Notes under the pieces: generated by a model
Seen by the model: only the letters and a program-made list of their open reading frames with translations
Told to the model about the DNA's origin: nothing
The model's database searches: none
Program-made: the position numbers and the translations under genes
Assembly (NCBI GenBank): GCA_934202965.1
Contig: CAKPYN010000013.1
Coordinates: forward strand, 1-62,453
Length of the DNA stretch: 62,453 nt
Reading direction: 5' to 3'
Source of the DNA: an uncultured Megasphaera sp.
Lineage (GTDB): Bacteria > Bacillota > Negativicutes > Veillonellales > Megasphaeraceae
Part shown: positions 43,785 through 51,925 of the stretch, one piece after another
How the letters are laid out: every line of letters starts with the position of its first letter
Numbering within the stretch: position 1 is the stretch's first letter

Positions 43785-43834
43785 AAAGAAAACGCCAATG
43801 AATCCTGCAATGGGTTCATTGGCGTTTTCTTTTA
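43785..43834. terminator. Bidirectional terminator between sfsA fusion and small membrane gene
   Basis: GAAAACGCCAATGAA and TTCATTGGCGTTTTC arms with A and T tracts, between convergent genes. Confidence 0.9.
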
Positions 43835-43855
43835 AATATGATTTAATAGAAAAGA

Positions 43856-44077
43856 TTATAATACTTCAAAACTAATGATAAAAATAACCATCAACAATAT
43901 TCCCAATCCTAATGAATAGGCGCAAAGCTTTTTTTCAATGGGCTGCAGTTCAAAATATTCGTCTGCATCATTGTCAAGTTGTGTTTGGTTGGTTTGTTTA
44001 CTGATTTGATTATTTGTATGTTTGTAGTAATATTCATCTGCTGTAGATGCCGATAAAGTAATCGAATTCGTAGCCAT
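43856..44077 (-). CDS. Small single-TM membrane protein (73 aa), unknown function
   Basis: I do not recognise this family. The product has a polar, Asn/Thr/Gln-rich N-terminal part (MATNSITLSASTADEYYYKH...) and one C-terminal hydrophobic helix (SLGLGILLMVIFIISFEVL). It starts 34 bases after the YeiH-family gene ends, with its own GGGAG site, so it belongs to the same transcript. It might be a partner subunit of that exporter, but nothing beyond position supports this. Confidence 0.65.
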   Translation of the reverse strand: MATNSITLSASTADEYYYKHTNNQISKQTNQTQLDNDADEYFELQPIEKKLCAYSLGLGILLMVIFIISFEVL

Positions 44078-44111
44078 AATACGTAGCTCCCTTCATAGTG
44101 AAATCATAGAT

Positions 44112-45584
44112 TTAAACGGTTGGCGGTACAATGCCGTGATAGAAAATATACGAAATAATGAGACCGACCCAAATAATAAAACCGACAAGCGCAATCGCAT
44201 ATACGCCGACAACTCTGCCAAGGCCGGCATTCCATAATTTACGGATATTGGTTACCAAGCCGATAGAGAAGAAGCAAAGACCAAAGAAAATAGCCCGCAG
44301 CAGATTTGCTTGTCCAGCACCTGCTTTAGCAGCACCTACGATGTCCGGATTTGCATAGCCAGCTAAGAAAATAATGACGAGGGAAGCAACAAAACCGATG
44401 ATGAATTTTGGAAAGCGATCCCAAATTTCTCGTTTAGAAATTTTATCATTCGTGTTGGCAGTGGCAGTACGGCTGTTGAGGTGATATACAGACCAAACAA
44501 TAGCCAAAATGAAAGACCAGACGCCGATGAAGACATCGATAAATACCTTGGAAGTCGTTGTAGCCATGAGAATCCAGCCTTCTTGATAATTAACACCGAA
44601 CTGTTGCAGGGCACTGTTGCGAATTAATGTATCGGCAATGGCACCGGAGGCAACGGCACCGCCGTCACTTTTGACGACTAAACCCAGCCAAGAACCGGCT
44701 ACCATCGGTTCACTGGGTAGAAAATATGCGGCAGCAAACGGCAGAATCAGCAATTCGACGGCAACAAAAACGATAATAACAGAGGCTAAAATCGTAGGAA
44801 TAATTTGACGTGCTCGGATGGCGCTTCCTGTAGCGATAGCGGCGGCTACACCGCAGATAGAAATACCGGAAGCCATAGGAGCAGCCCATTCAGGTGTGAA
44901 TTTAAAGAATTTACGGGCAATAAAGTATACGATAGGCCAATAAATCAGATAGGCTTCTACAACAGCGCACATACCGCGAATAATTACGGTGCTTGCCAGA
45001 TTCATAGCACTAATAGCTTGGATGCCAATGTTCATACCTAAAATAACAATGCCTGTTTTAATATACCATTCTGGTTTGGCAGCATCCGAAAGAAACTTAG
45101 TAGCTTTAGGGAAAAAGTTGCCAATAATAAGGCCAGCGAGTAAAGCGAATACAAAGCCTAATTCGCCTAAGCTGAGTGACCAGCCGATATGGAAGGCTTC
45201 CCGTTTATTAGGAGTAGCAGCTAAATATGCATAATTGCCGAAAATATTTGTTAAAATAGTAATCCAATAAATGACGGTAAACCCTAAGGCAAATTTCTTT
45301 ATTTTATTTTCCATAAAATAAGCCCCGATAGAGGTAATAATCAATGTGAAAAGATACGTTGCGATAGCAGAACCTGCGCCGCCGAGCCAGGCAAAGCTTT
45401 TGGAATTGGCAGCGACCGCTTTAGATGGATCGATCCATACGCTAAATGATGTGACCCAGCCAAGTATATCTAGATTCCAAATTTTTCCTACACCTAATGC
45501 AAAGATGAATAGTCCCAGCCATACAGCCCACCAATCTTCACTTTGAAGCAGGCTGGAACGATGTATTGTTGTTTCTGTTGCCAT
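44112..45584 (-). CDS. YeiH-family (UPF0324) putative sulfate/anion exporter
   Basis: A 490-residue inner-membrane protein with about 11-12 hydrophobic segments. The family core EWYIKTGIVILGMNIGIQAISAM, ISICGVAAAIATGSAIRA and FFSIGLVTNIRKLW matches YeiH/UPF0324, annotated as a putative sulfate exporter on thin evidence. Here an N-terminal extension of about 80 residues precedes the core. The ATG at 45584 follows GAGGTG. Its leader holds a SAM-I riboswitch and a Cys-rich micro-ORF, tying this carrier to sulfur amino-acid status. The cargo is more likely a sulfur compound than plain sulfate (inference). Confidence 0.88.
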   Translation of the reverse strand: MATETTIHRSSLLQSEDWWAVWLGLFIFALGVGKIWNLDILGWVTSFSVWIDPSKAVAANSKSFAWLGGAGSAIATYLFTLIITSIGAYFMENKIKKFALGFTVIYWITILTNIFGNYAYLAATPNKREAFHIGWSLSLGELGFVFALLAGLIIGNFFPKATKFLSDAAKPEWYIKTGIVILGMNIGIQAISAMNLASTVIIRGMCAVVEAYLIYWPIVYFIARKFFKFTPEWAAPMASGISICGVAAAIATGSAIRARQIIPTILASVIIVFVAVELLILPFAAAYFLPSEPMVAGSWLGLVVKSDGGAVASGAIADTLIRNSALQQFGVNYQEGWILMATTTSKVFIDVFIGVWSFILAIVWSVYHLNSRTATANTNDKISKREIWDRFPKFIIGFVASLVIIFLAGYANPDIVGAAKAGAGQANLLRAIFFGLCFFSIGLVTNIRKLWNAGLGRVVGVYAIALVGFIIWVGLIISYIFYHGIVPPTV

Positions 45585-45619
45585 AAAGAACACCTCACGT
45601 TAGTTATTGTTAAATTAGC

Positions 45620-45653
45620 ACTAAAAAAAGCACCACCTATACAGATGGCGCTA
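45620..45653 (-). terminator. SAM riboswitch terminator before the YeiH-family gene
   Basis: Minus strand AGCGCCATC-TGTATA-GGTGGTGCT followed by T7. It lies directly after the SAM aptamer. Confidence 0.88.
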
Positions 45654-45680
45654 AAAAAAGCAAAAAGGTACTTAGCAGTA

Positions 45681-45787
45681 TCGCTCATCTGTCAGGTAAA
45701 AATCCTGCTGGAATTGGCACCGTTCCTATAGGCGGTTGCCGCAGCGTCATTAGGCCAGTCCTTCAGCTGCTCTGGATGATAGAGTGT
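45681..45787 (-). promoter_or_regulatory. SAM-I (S-box) riboswitch
   Basis: The minus-strand RNA contains CCAGAGCAGCTGAAGGACTG, then GCGGCAACC, ACGGTGCCAATTCC and CAGATGAG in order. These are the conserved S-box blocks (AGAG...GGACTGGCC...GCAACC...GGTGC.AATTCC...GATGAG). S-adenosylmethionine should favour the terminator at 45620-45653 and turn the YeiH-family gene off. Confidence 0.93.
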
Positions 45788-45817
45788 GCAGTTAAATTGT
45801 AACTTCTTTTGTAGATA

Positions 45818-45889
45818 TTAGAAGCGATATCCGCTGCACATTTGCTGGCAGCAGCAACACATGATGGTCAAATTTTTTAAGTACCCCAT
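45818..45889 (-). CDS. Cysteine-rich leader peptide (23 aa) upstream of the SAM riboswitch
   Basis: A 23-codon frame starts MGYLKNLTIM, continues CCCCQQMC and ends SGYRF. It has four Cys codons in a row and a fifth three codons later. AAGGGG lies eight bases before the ATG, and the frame is downstream of a TTGACA promoter, so translation is likely. Within it, TGTGCAG (Met-Cys-Ser codons) can pair with CTGCACA at the 5' edge of the SAM aptamer, so ribosome position could change RNA folding. This has the form of a cysteine-sensing attenuation peptide. I know of Cys-rich leaders in other phyla but not of this tandem arrangement. Confidence 0.7.
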   Translation of the reverse strand: MGYLKNLTIMCCCCQQMCSGYRF

Positions 45890-45967
45890 AGTAAAAACCC
45901 CTTAACTATATTGCGTAATCAATAAAAACATAAAAAATAAATGAATTACATTGCAATGTTGTAATGA

Positions 45968-45996
45968 ATGGTACATGATTTATGTACATTTGTCAA
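45968..45996 (-). promoter_or_regulatory. Promoter of the Cys leader-SAM-YeiH unit
   Basis: Minus strand TTGACA, 17 bases, TACCAT. The resulting 5' leader is about 375 bases. Confidence 0.7.
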
Positions 45997-46119
45997 GTAA
46001 TTTCATAAAAAAGATACAAAAATAGTATTGTTTGTACTAAACAGACCGTACGGTTTATTTTTAAAAATACACTAAAAAAGCGGCATTGTTACACAAGATA
46101 CAGGCAGTACATATAAAAT

Positions 46120-46166
46120 AAACAGCGTTTCAAATGCAAGTGAAATGATTTGGAAACGCTGTTTGT
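46120..46166 (-). terminator. Terminator of the YadA-like adhesin gene
   Basis: AAACAGCGTTTC and GAAACGCTGTTT perfect arms with a 21-base loop, directly after the stop. Confidence 0.85.
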
Positions 46167-46192
46167 ACATGATAAGGGTAAGGGGTTACTTA

Positions 46193-47356
46193 TTATTTTT
46201 GCAAAGCGGCTAATTGGGCTTTGAGTTCTTCATTTTCTTGTTTTAAGGACGATACATCGTTGGCCAAGGCATTTACTTTTTGGAGCAGGGCATCATTGGC
46301 AGCTGTTGGAACGCTTTGGGTGCTGCCAGCACCGATGCGGAATGTGGCACCGACATTGGCTGCTGTTTTATGGTTGTTAAAAGAACGGGAAGCGGCAAAG
46401 GAGAGGAGAACGTTTTTATTGGCATTGTAAAAACCGCCGAGAGCTACCGCTTTTTTGCCGTCATAATTACCCATGGCTGTAGCCAGCTGGAATTTGGATC
46501 CCGTACCGTCATAATCCAAGGGATGCAAACCGGCTAATGCCGCAGAAAGGGCGCCAACATTGTCAATTTCCTGACCTAAGGCGGCACTGGTAGTATCTAT
46601 TTTTGCATTTAAAAATGTATCAGCAGCTGTACGGGCTGTTTGTTCCGTATACAGTTGACTACCTGTTGTTACTTCATGAGAATCAGCGGTAATATTTCCG
46701 TCTGCTACATTAGTAAGTGTACGGTAGATATTGGAAGCACCGTCACCAAAGGATACTTCATCAGTTTTTGTGGCGATGCTATTAGCACCAATGGCTACGG
46801 CATTAGTAGCAGTAGATATGACCTTGGCATTGGTACCAATGCTAGTACTATTATCGGCTCCTTTTTCTACAGTCGCGCTGTACCCAAATGCATTGGAATT
46901 AGAAGCCTTAGCTGTGGTATGTGCACCGATAGCCGTGCCGGAGCTGCCGGCAAAGGCACCATACCCAAAATCAGAACGGTCACCGACAATCACTACTCTT
47001 GCCTTATCATAGGATGGTTTTATATCGCCGAAATCATAAGGCTGTTTACCTGCATTTTCTGACTTTTTAGCTGCTTCTTCCAATTTTTCCTTATTGTACG
47101 TACCGTCAGTATTTTTGCATTGGGAGATGTCATAGAATGCAGCGCGGGCATTTGGTCCATTGGTAATCATAACACTGGCTCCGGTTGTGCCATCTAACTG
47201 ACCATTTACTGGACTTGTAGCGATATTGATATTGGTATGGGAACCAATAGTACCATTCGCTTCATTTGTTACATTTGCAAATACAGCTCCGCCTGCTATA
47301 CTAATTGCGATACATGTGCTTAGTATGGCTTTACTTTTCTTTGTAATCAATTTCAT
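46193..47356 (-). CDS. YadA-like trimeric autotransporter (type Vc) surface protein
   Basis: A 387-residue outer-membrane protein. The start at 47356 (MKLITKKSKAILSTC) follows GGAGG. Order: signal peptide (to about 33), passenger with YadA head repeats (FGYGAFAGSSGTAIGAHTTAKASNSNAFGYSATV...NSTSIG...NAVAIGANS), neck/stalk (TADSHEVTTGSQLY), a YadA anchor barrel (LAGLHPLDYDGTGSKFQLATAMGNYDGKKAVALGGFY...AANVGATFRIG), and then a coiled coil (LLQKVNALANDVSSLKQENEELKAQLAALQK) after the anchor. Classical YadA ends at the barrel; the extra coil would face the periplasm. It shows the organism is diderm. Confidence 0.9.
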   Translation of the reverse strand: MKLITKKSKAILSTCIAISIAGGAVFANVTNEANGTIGSHTNINIATSPVNGQLDGTTGASVMITNGPNARAAFYDISQCKNTDGTYNKEKLEEAAKKSENAGKQPYDFGDIKPSYDKARVVIVGDRSDFGYGAFAGSSGTAIGAHTTAKASNSNAFGYSATVEKGADNSTSIGTNAKVISTATNAVAIGANSIATKTDEVSFGDGASNIYRTLTNVADGNITADSHEVTTGSQLYTEQTARTAADTFLNAKIDTTSAALGQEIDNVGALSAALAGLHPLDYDGTGSKFQLATAMGNYDGKKAVALGGFYNANKNVLLSFAASRSFNNHKTAANVGATFRIGAGSTQSVPTAANDALLQKVNALANDVSSLKQENEELKAQLAALQK

Positions 47357-47956
47357 TATATATACCTCCATATTCTATATTTGATATCGCATGGTATGTG
47401 ATTTTTATTTTCATATAATACAGTGATAATTTTTTGATATAGAAACAGGAAACGAGGATATACCGAAGATATTGTTCGGTGTCCATACATCTTAATATGA
47501 TGATGTACAGTTTGATTTTACATATAACATCTATATTTTTATTGAATTTACAGATGAAATACTATTATAAAAATGATAAAAAATACCAATAAAAAATCAC
47601 GTCTATATTTAACCACTGTACTAAAAATTTGTCAATATATTTTAATAATTAATTTCATATTAAACACTTATTAAGCACGGATTTTCTGACAGATAGGTAT
47701 GAACATATCATGTTAAATGCGATAAAAATTGAAAGTAATAATTAAAATAAAAGAAAGAAATAAAAAAGCATTTGCTAACAAAAAAACATTATGGATGCGG
47801 TAAGGCATTTACAAGCAGGAAGTAGCTGTATTTTTGCTGTTTTATAAAGAAATAGTACAAAAAAAGGTCGTTTTACAATGAAATATATTTTCATATTTTG
47901 TTTCTATGCTATAATAAGCTATATCTTTTCATTCTATATAGGGAGGAAGATTTTTT
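47357..47956. other. 600-base AT-rich intergenic region between divergent genes
   Basis: No gene is supported here. It should hold the promoters of the adhesin (minus) and of the HD-domain gene (plus; a GCTATAATAAG -10-like box near 47910-47920). TTGATAT occurs near 47391 and 47434. The unusual AT-richness and length suggest complex control or decayed DNA. Confidence 0.4.
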
Positions 47957-48544
47957 ATGGAAAGAACAGAAGCCTTACAGTTATTGCAGAAATATAATAA
48001 AGAACCTTTTCATATTATGCACGGACTTACGGTAGAAGGGGTCATGCGATGGTATGCCAATGAATTGGGATATGGAGATCATGCCGATGATTGGGGATTG
48101 GTCGGATTATTGCATGACGTGGATTTTGAAATGTATCCTGAACAACATTGCAAAAAGGCTCCAGAACTGCTAAAAGAAATTAATGCCAGTGATGAATTTA
48201 TTCATTCCGTTGTTTGCCATGGATATGGTATTTGCGTAGATGTTGCTCCGGAACAGGAAATGGAAAAGGTATTATTTGCAGCCGATGAATTGACAGGTTT
48301 AATTTGGGCAGCTGCCAAGATGCGGCCGTCTAAAAGCACAAAGGATATGGAAGTCAAAAGCTTGAAGAAAAAATTTAAGGATAAAAAATTTGCTGCCGGC
48401 TGTTCACGTGATGTCATTAAACAAGGCGCCGAAATGCTTGGCTGGGATTTAAATGATTTGTTTGAGAAAACTATTTTAGCTATGCGCTCCTGTGAAGATA
48501 GCGTTCGGAAAGAATGTTTGGAACTTACAGGCGTAGAAGAATAA
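47957..48544 (+). CDS. HD-domain phosphohydrolase family protein
   Basis: A 195-residue HD-superfamily protein. The metal-binding residues are visible: H in HIMHGLTVEGVM, HD in VGLLHDVDFEMYPEQH, H in SVVCHGYG, and D in LFAADELTGLI. Members hydrolyse nucleotides or other phosphate esters; the substrate is unknown. GGGAGG precedes the start. It is followed by the OmpH/Skp gene 33 bases downstream, possibly in the same transcript. Confidence 0.85.
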   Translation: MERTEALQLLQKYNKEPFHIMHGLTVEGVMRWYANELGYGDHADDWGLVGLLHDVDFEMYPEQHCKKAPELLKEINASDEFIHSVVCHGYGICVDVAPEQEMEKVLFAADELTGLIWAAAKMRPSKSTKDMEVKSLKKKFKDKKFAAGCSRDVIKQGAEMLGWDLNDLFEKTILAMRSCEDSVRKECLELTGVEE

Positions 48545-48577
48545 ATATATCTTATTTTTTTTATGAGGAGGTTTATG

Positions 48578-48997
48578 ATGATGAATAAAAAAATAATGAC
48601 AGCTGTTGTGACCGTTGCTATGACGATTGGAACGATGGGTTCTACATTTGCGGCTGGATTAGGTACGATTGATATGGCGGTATTGCTGCAGAGCCATCCT
48701 AAATTTCAACAGACTATGACAACATGGCAAAAAGATGTTCAAAAAGTACAAAAAGATTTTCAAAGTGAAGCTAAAAAAACAACAGATAAAAAAGCACAGG
48801 AAGCATTGGTACAAAAATACAATACCCAATTAAATAAAAAGCGGATTGCTTTGTTTAATCCGTTAGAAAAAGATATTTTAGAAAAAACAAAACAAGTAAA
48901 ACAAGAAAAAAATCTGGATTATGTTGTTTTGAAAGGAGCTGTCGTAGATGGACAATCTCAGGATATTACGGCAGATGTAGCAGCTAAACTGAAATAA
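48578..48997 (+). CDS. OmpH/Skp family periplasmic chaperone-like protein
   Basis: A periplasmic protein of about 139 residues. The signal peptide (MNKKIMTAVVTVAMTIGTMGSTFAAG) precedes a Skp/OmpH domain with long charged helices (MAVLLQSHPKFQQTMTTWQKDV, KKAQEALVQKYNTQLNKKRIALFNPLEKDI). Skp holds unfolded outer-membrane proteins during transit. Start is ambiguous among ATG at 48575, 48578 and 48581; spacing from GAGGAGG favours 48578 or 48581. Its presence fits an outer-membrane organism. Confidence 0.87.
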   Translation: MMNKKIMTAVVTVAMTIGTMGSTFAAGLGTIDMAVLLQSHPKFQQTMTTWQKDVQKVQKDFQSEAKKTTDKKAQEALVQKYNTQLNKKRIALFNPLEKDILEKTKQVKQEKNLDYVVLKGAVVDGQSQDITADVAAKLK

Positions 48998-49023
48998 ACG
49001 GCAGAAAAATTCCATGAATAGGC

Positions 49024-49064
49024 AAAAAGACCTTTATCACATTCGAGTAGATAAAGGTCTTTTC
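49024..49064 (+). terminator. Terminator after the OmpH/Skp gene
   Basis: AAAGACCTTTATC and GATAAAGGTCTTT arms around an 11-base loop. Confidence 0.88.
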
Positions 49065-49321
49065 TTGAGTATGTATCAGTATATTACAAACATAAGCATA
49101 TCATAAAATTATCAATACATATGTAATATCCACTACTAGCTATCTTTTAAGCCCGATAATGGATGTTTTCCATACAAAACGATGGAATTCCAAGAATGAC
49201 ATAGTTTGGAAAAACAGCAATAAAGGGCAAGACATTGGTCTTTTATTCACAATCTCCTTTCGGTATGATAAATACATGGAATACACGTTATGAAAAAAAT
49301 CTAAAAAAGGAGAGTGTTTGT

Positions 49322-50719
49322 ATGGAAATTGTTGCAATTGTTTTAAGTTTATTTTTATTGGTAACATTTGCGTATAAAGGGTTTTCTGTTATCTTATTTG
49401 CACCGATATTCGCATTGTTTGCTGCTAGTTTTTCGGGACTTCCGATTTTACCGGGCTATACAGAATTATTTATGGCAAAAGCCGTAACGTATATCAAATC
49501 TTTCTTCCCTGTATTCCTTTTGGGCGCTGTATTTGGTAAGGTTATGGAAGAAACGGGCATGGCCCGCAGTATTGCTATGAAAACGATTCAGTTGATTGGC
49601 AAAGATAGAGCCGTATTTGCTGTTGTATTTGCCTGCATGATTCTTTGCTATGGCGGTATTTCCATGTTTGTCTGCGCCTTTGCTGTATATCCTTTTGCGG
49701 CAGCTTTATTCCGTGAAGCGGATATTCCAAAACATTTGATTCCGGCTTGCTTTGTTGCCGGCGTATTTACCGCTACGATGGACTGCTATCCAGGTTCGCC
49801 GCAGATTCAAAATATTATTCCTACCATTTATTTGGGAACGACGACATTTGCTGCACCGATTTTAGGTCTTATTTGTGGTACGTTGTTAATTGTTCTTTGC
49901 TTAGCTTATTTGGAATGGCGTCGTAAAATATTTAAGAAAAATGGGGAAGGATATGGCAATCATACGGTTAATGAAACCGTTATTGATCCTAACGCTAAAT
50001 TGCCGCCATGGCAGTTGTCTATTGTTCCGTTGATTGTTGTATTAGCCATGAATTTCTATTTTTCTATGGTTTTCCAATGGGACAATGCCTTACTGGCTCC
50101 TTTCAAAGCGATGAATTTACCGCTTGTTGCTAAAGATGTTCATAATGTAGTAGCTATTTGGGCACTGGTTTTAGGTCTTCTTGCCGCTATTATTATTGCC
50201 TGCATTACTGGTAAGAAATTCTTATCTAAAAATACAAGTGTTAAAGCCGCTTTGAATGCTGGTGCGTTAGGTTCTTTGCTGGCTATCATGAATACAGCGT
50301 CTGAAGTTGGATATGGCAATGTCATTTCTTCTCTTCCTGGTTTCTTGGAAGTAGCTGATGCATTATTAGGCATTGGCGATGGGATGCCTCTGTTCAACGT
50401 AGCTTTGATGGTTAACATTTTAGCTGGCATTACTGGATCTGCTTCCGGTGGCTTGAGTATTGCTCTTGATATTTTTGGCAATCACTTCTTGGCAGAAACT
50501 GCAGCTGTAGGTATTCCGCCTGAAGTAGTTCATCGTATTGCTGCGATGGCTTCCGGTGGTATGGACAGCTTACCACATAATGGTGCTGTTATTACAACGT
50601 TGGCTATTTGCGGTTTGACACATAAAGAAGCGTATAAAGATATGTTTGCTATTACGCTGTTAAAAGTTGTTGTTGCGTTCTTTGCCGTATTCTTCTATAT
50701 GCTGACAGGTATATGCTAA
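49322..50719 (+). CDS. GntP-family permease (gluconate/hydroxy-acid symporter)
   Basis: A 465-residue membrane protein with about 12 hydrophobic segments. The start at 49322 (MEIVAIVLSLFLLVTFAYKGFSV) follows GGAGAG; an earlier in-frame ATG would add a non-conserved polar tail. The block YIKSFFPVFLLGAVFGKVMEETGMARSIA and the near-C-terminal GGLSIALDIFG...MASGGMDSLPHNGAVIT are GntP-family. Members import gluconate, 3-hydroxybutyrate or related acids with protons; the substrate here is unknown. Single gene. Confidence 0.88.
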   Translation: MEIVAIVLSLFLLVTFAYKGFSVILFAPIFALFAASFSGLPILPGYTELFMAKAVTYIKSFFPVFLLGAVFGKVMEETGMARSIAMKTIQLIGKDRAVFAVVFACMILCYGGISMFVCAFAVYPFAAALFREADIPKHLIPACFVAGVFTATMDCYPGSPQIQNIIPTIYLGTTTFAAPILGLICGTLLIVLCLAYLEWRRKIFKKNGEGYGNHTVNETVIDPNAKLPPWQLSIVPLIVVLAMNFYFSMVFQWDNALLAPFKAMNLPLVAKDVHNVVAIWALVLGLLAAIIIACITGKKFLSKNTSVKAALNAGALGSLLAIMNTASEVGYGNVISSLPGFLEVADALLGIGDGMPLFNVALMVNILAGITGSASGGLSIALDIFGNHFLAETAAVGIPPEVVHRIAAMASGGMDSLPHNGAVITTLAICGLTHKEAYKDMFAITLLKVVVAFFAVFFYMLTGIC

Positions 50720-50743
50720 TATAAGATTGCTGCTTATTCATAG

Positions 50744-50781
50744 AAAAAACCACTCTTCTGGTCAGGAAGAGTGGTTTTTTT
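50744..50781 (+). terminator. Terminator after the GntP permease gene
   Basis: AAAACCACTCTTC and GAAGAGTGGTTTT arms followed by more T. Confidence 0.92.
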
Positions 50782-51094
50782 GTGGGTGTGTACATAGACT
50801 GTATGTTGGGATGGGAGCCCAGCATACAATGTCATTATTATCGAGAAGAAAAGACTTGTACACTATTTAGATTTGAAGAGTGTAGAAAAATACTACTTAG
50901 AAATAATTCGTAATAAAAATTATTTCATACAAATAATACCATGATTTATAAAAAGGGTCAAGCGATAAATCGCGGCGTATGGCATGAAAAATAAACATGA
51001 AGAAATATAATGGGACCTAACCATGTATTCGTCGGAGCACAGATAATAGATGAAGGAAAAGCAGGGGATCGTATGATATCGTACCGACAGCAAT
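50782..51094. other. Intergenic region without a recognisable gene
   Basis: About 310 bases between the permease and MarR terminators. No frame has start, ribosome site and length together. No RNA motif was recognised. Confidence 0.5.
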
Positions 51095-51131
51095 GAAATA
51101 GGACCGCCGTTATATGCGACAGTCCTATTTC
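51095..51131 (-). terminator. Terminator of the MarR gene
   Basis: GAAATAGGAC and GTCCTATTTC perfect arms directly after the MarR stop. Confidence 0.8.
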
Positions 51132-51132
51132 A

Positions 51133-51561
51133 CTACGATTGTTCTAATTGTAAATGGCCGATTCGTTCTAATAAAGAAAGAATTTGTTCGCGTTCTTGGG
51201 ATGAAAAATTACGAAGAACCAAGTCATTTAATTCTTCAATCTTTTTTTGAACCGGTTCTTTGAGAGCCAGTCCTTCTTTAGTGGCCCGGACACTAATGCT
51301 ACGGCGATTATTGGGATTTAAAATGCGATCAATGAGTCCGCGTTTTTGCATACGGTCTAATACGCCGGAAATGGTAGAATTTTCTACACGCAGGATGTTG
51401 GCGATTTCTTTTGGTGTCAGCGTTTCATCCTTCCAAAGACAGGCTAATACACCGTATTGACCGGGTGTAATGCCGAACTGCGAGAGATTTTCTGAAAAAA
51501 CAAGAAAAACTTCATGTTGGGCAATAGTCAATAAAAAATTGATACATTTTGTGTACTCCAC
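51133..51561 (-). CDS. MarR-family transcriptional regulator
   Basis: A 142-residue winged-helix regulator. FGITPGQYGVLACLWKDETLTPKEIANILRVENSTISGVLDRMQKRGLI is the MarR DNA-binding domain with its recognition helix, and LNPNNRRSISVRATKEG forms the wing. The C-terminal helices give the dimer. Such proteins sense small phenolics or oxidants, unknown here. It stands alone downstream of the acyl-CoA dehydrogenase remnant, and a TATAAT-like box lies near 51606-51611 on the minus strand. Confidence 0.9.
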   Translation of the reverse strand: MEYTKCINFLLTIAQHEVFLVFSENLSQFGITPGQYGVLACLWKDETLTPKEIANILRVENSTISGVLDRMQKRGLIDRILNPNNRRSISVRATKEGLALKEPVQKKIEELNDLVLRNFSSQEREQILSLLERIGHLQLEQS

Positions 51562-51856
51562 GACGATGCTTCCTTTCCATTACAATATTTCGCATTACCA
51601 ATTATTATATATAGTTTATCATATTATGAAACATCCTGCTATAAAAAGGATTGCAATTTGTGAAAAAAATATCAGACTATTCGTATCGATTAGAATAAAT
51701 TATGTATAGAAAATATAGAAAAGGATGTAACATCATGCGTTTGTCTATCATGCACTATCGTATTTCTTTAAACGTTTTTCGTTTTTTATTTGAAGTTTGA
51801 AGAAAATGAACGGTCATGCTGCAAAGGATACACGTAAAACGGTATGATAAAAGGAC
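51562..51856. other. Intergenic region with a possible 21-codon frame
   Basis: Contains the MarR promoter side (minus strand) and a plus-strand frame at 51735-51800, MRLSIMHYRISLNVFRFLFE plus one residue, after AAAGGATG. It is followed by the hairpin at 51857-51899. I do not call it a gene. Confidence 0.3.
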
Positions 51857-51899
51857 TGTAACAAAATGGATTCAACGGTCTCATTTTGTTACAGTCCCA
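51857..51899. repeat. Inverted-repeat hairpin, copy 2 (ACTGTAACAAAATG type)
   Basis: Arms GGACTGTAACAAAATG and CATTTTGTTACAGTCC with a short loop, nearly identical to the hairpin at 34299-34343. It can serve as terminator for the acyl-CoA dehydrogenase remnant, but the shared arm sequence suggests a dispersed element. Confidence 0.75.
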
Positions 51900-51925
51900 G
51901 AAAGTAGACTCTGTTTGGTTATATC

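Noticed and set aside
46640..47062. 140-codon plus-strand frame opposite the YadA-like gene
   Set aside because: Antisense to repetitive adhesin head motifs; no ribosome site.
48395..48415. Second parS-like CACGTG site
   Set aside because: TGTTCACGTGATGT inside the HD-domain gene lacks the full palindrome.
51735..51800. 21-codon plus-strand frame after AAAGGATG
   Set aside because: No codon pattern, downstream gene or conservation evidence to support a leader or a toxin.
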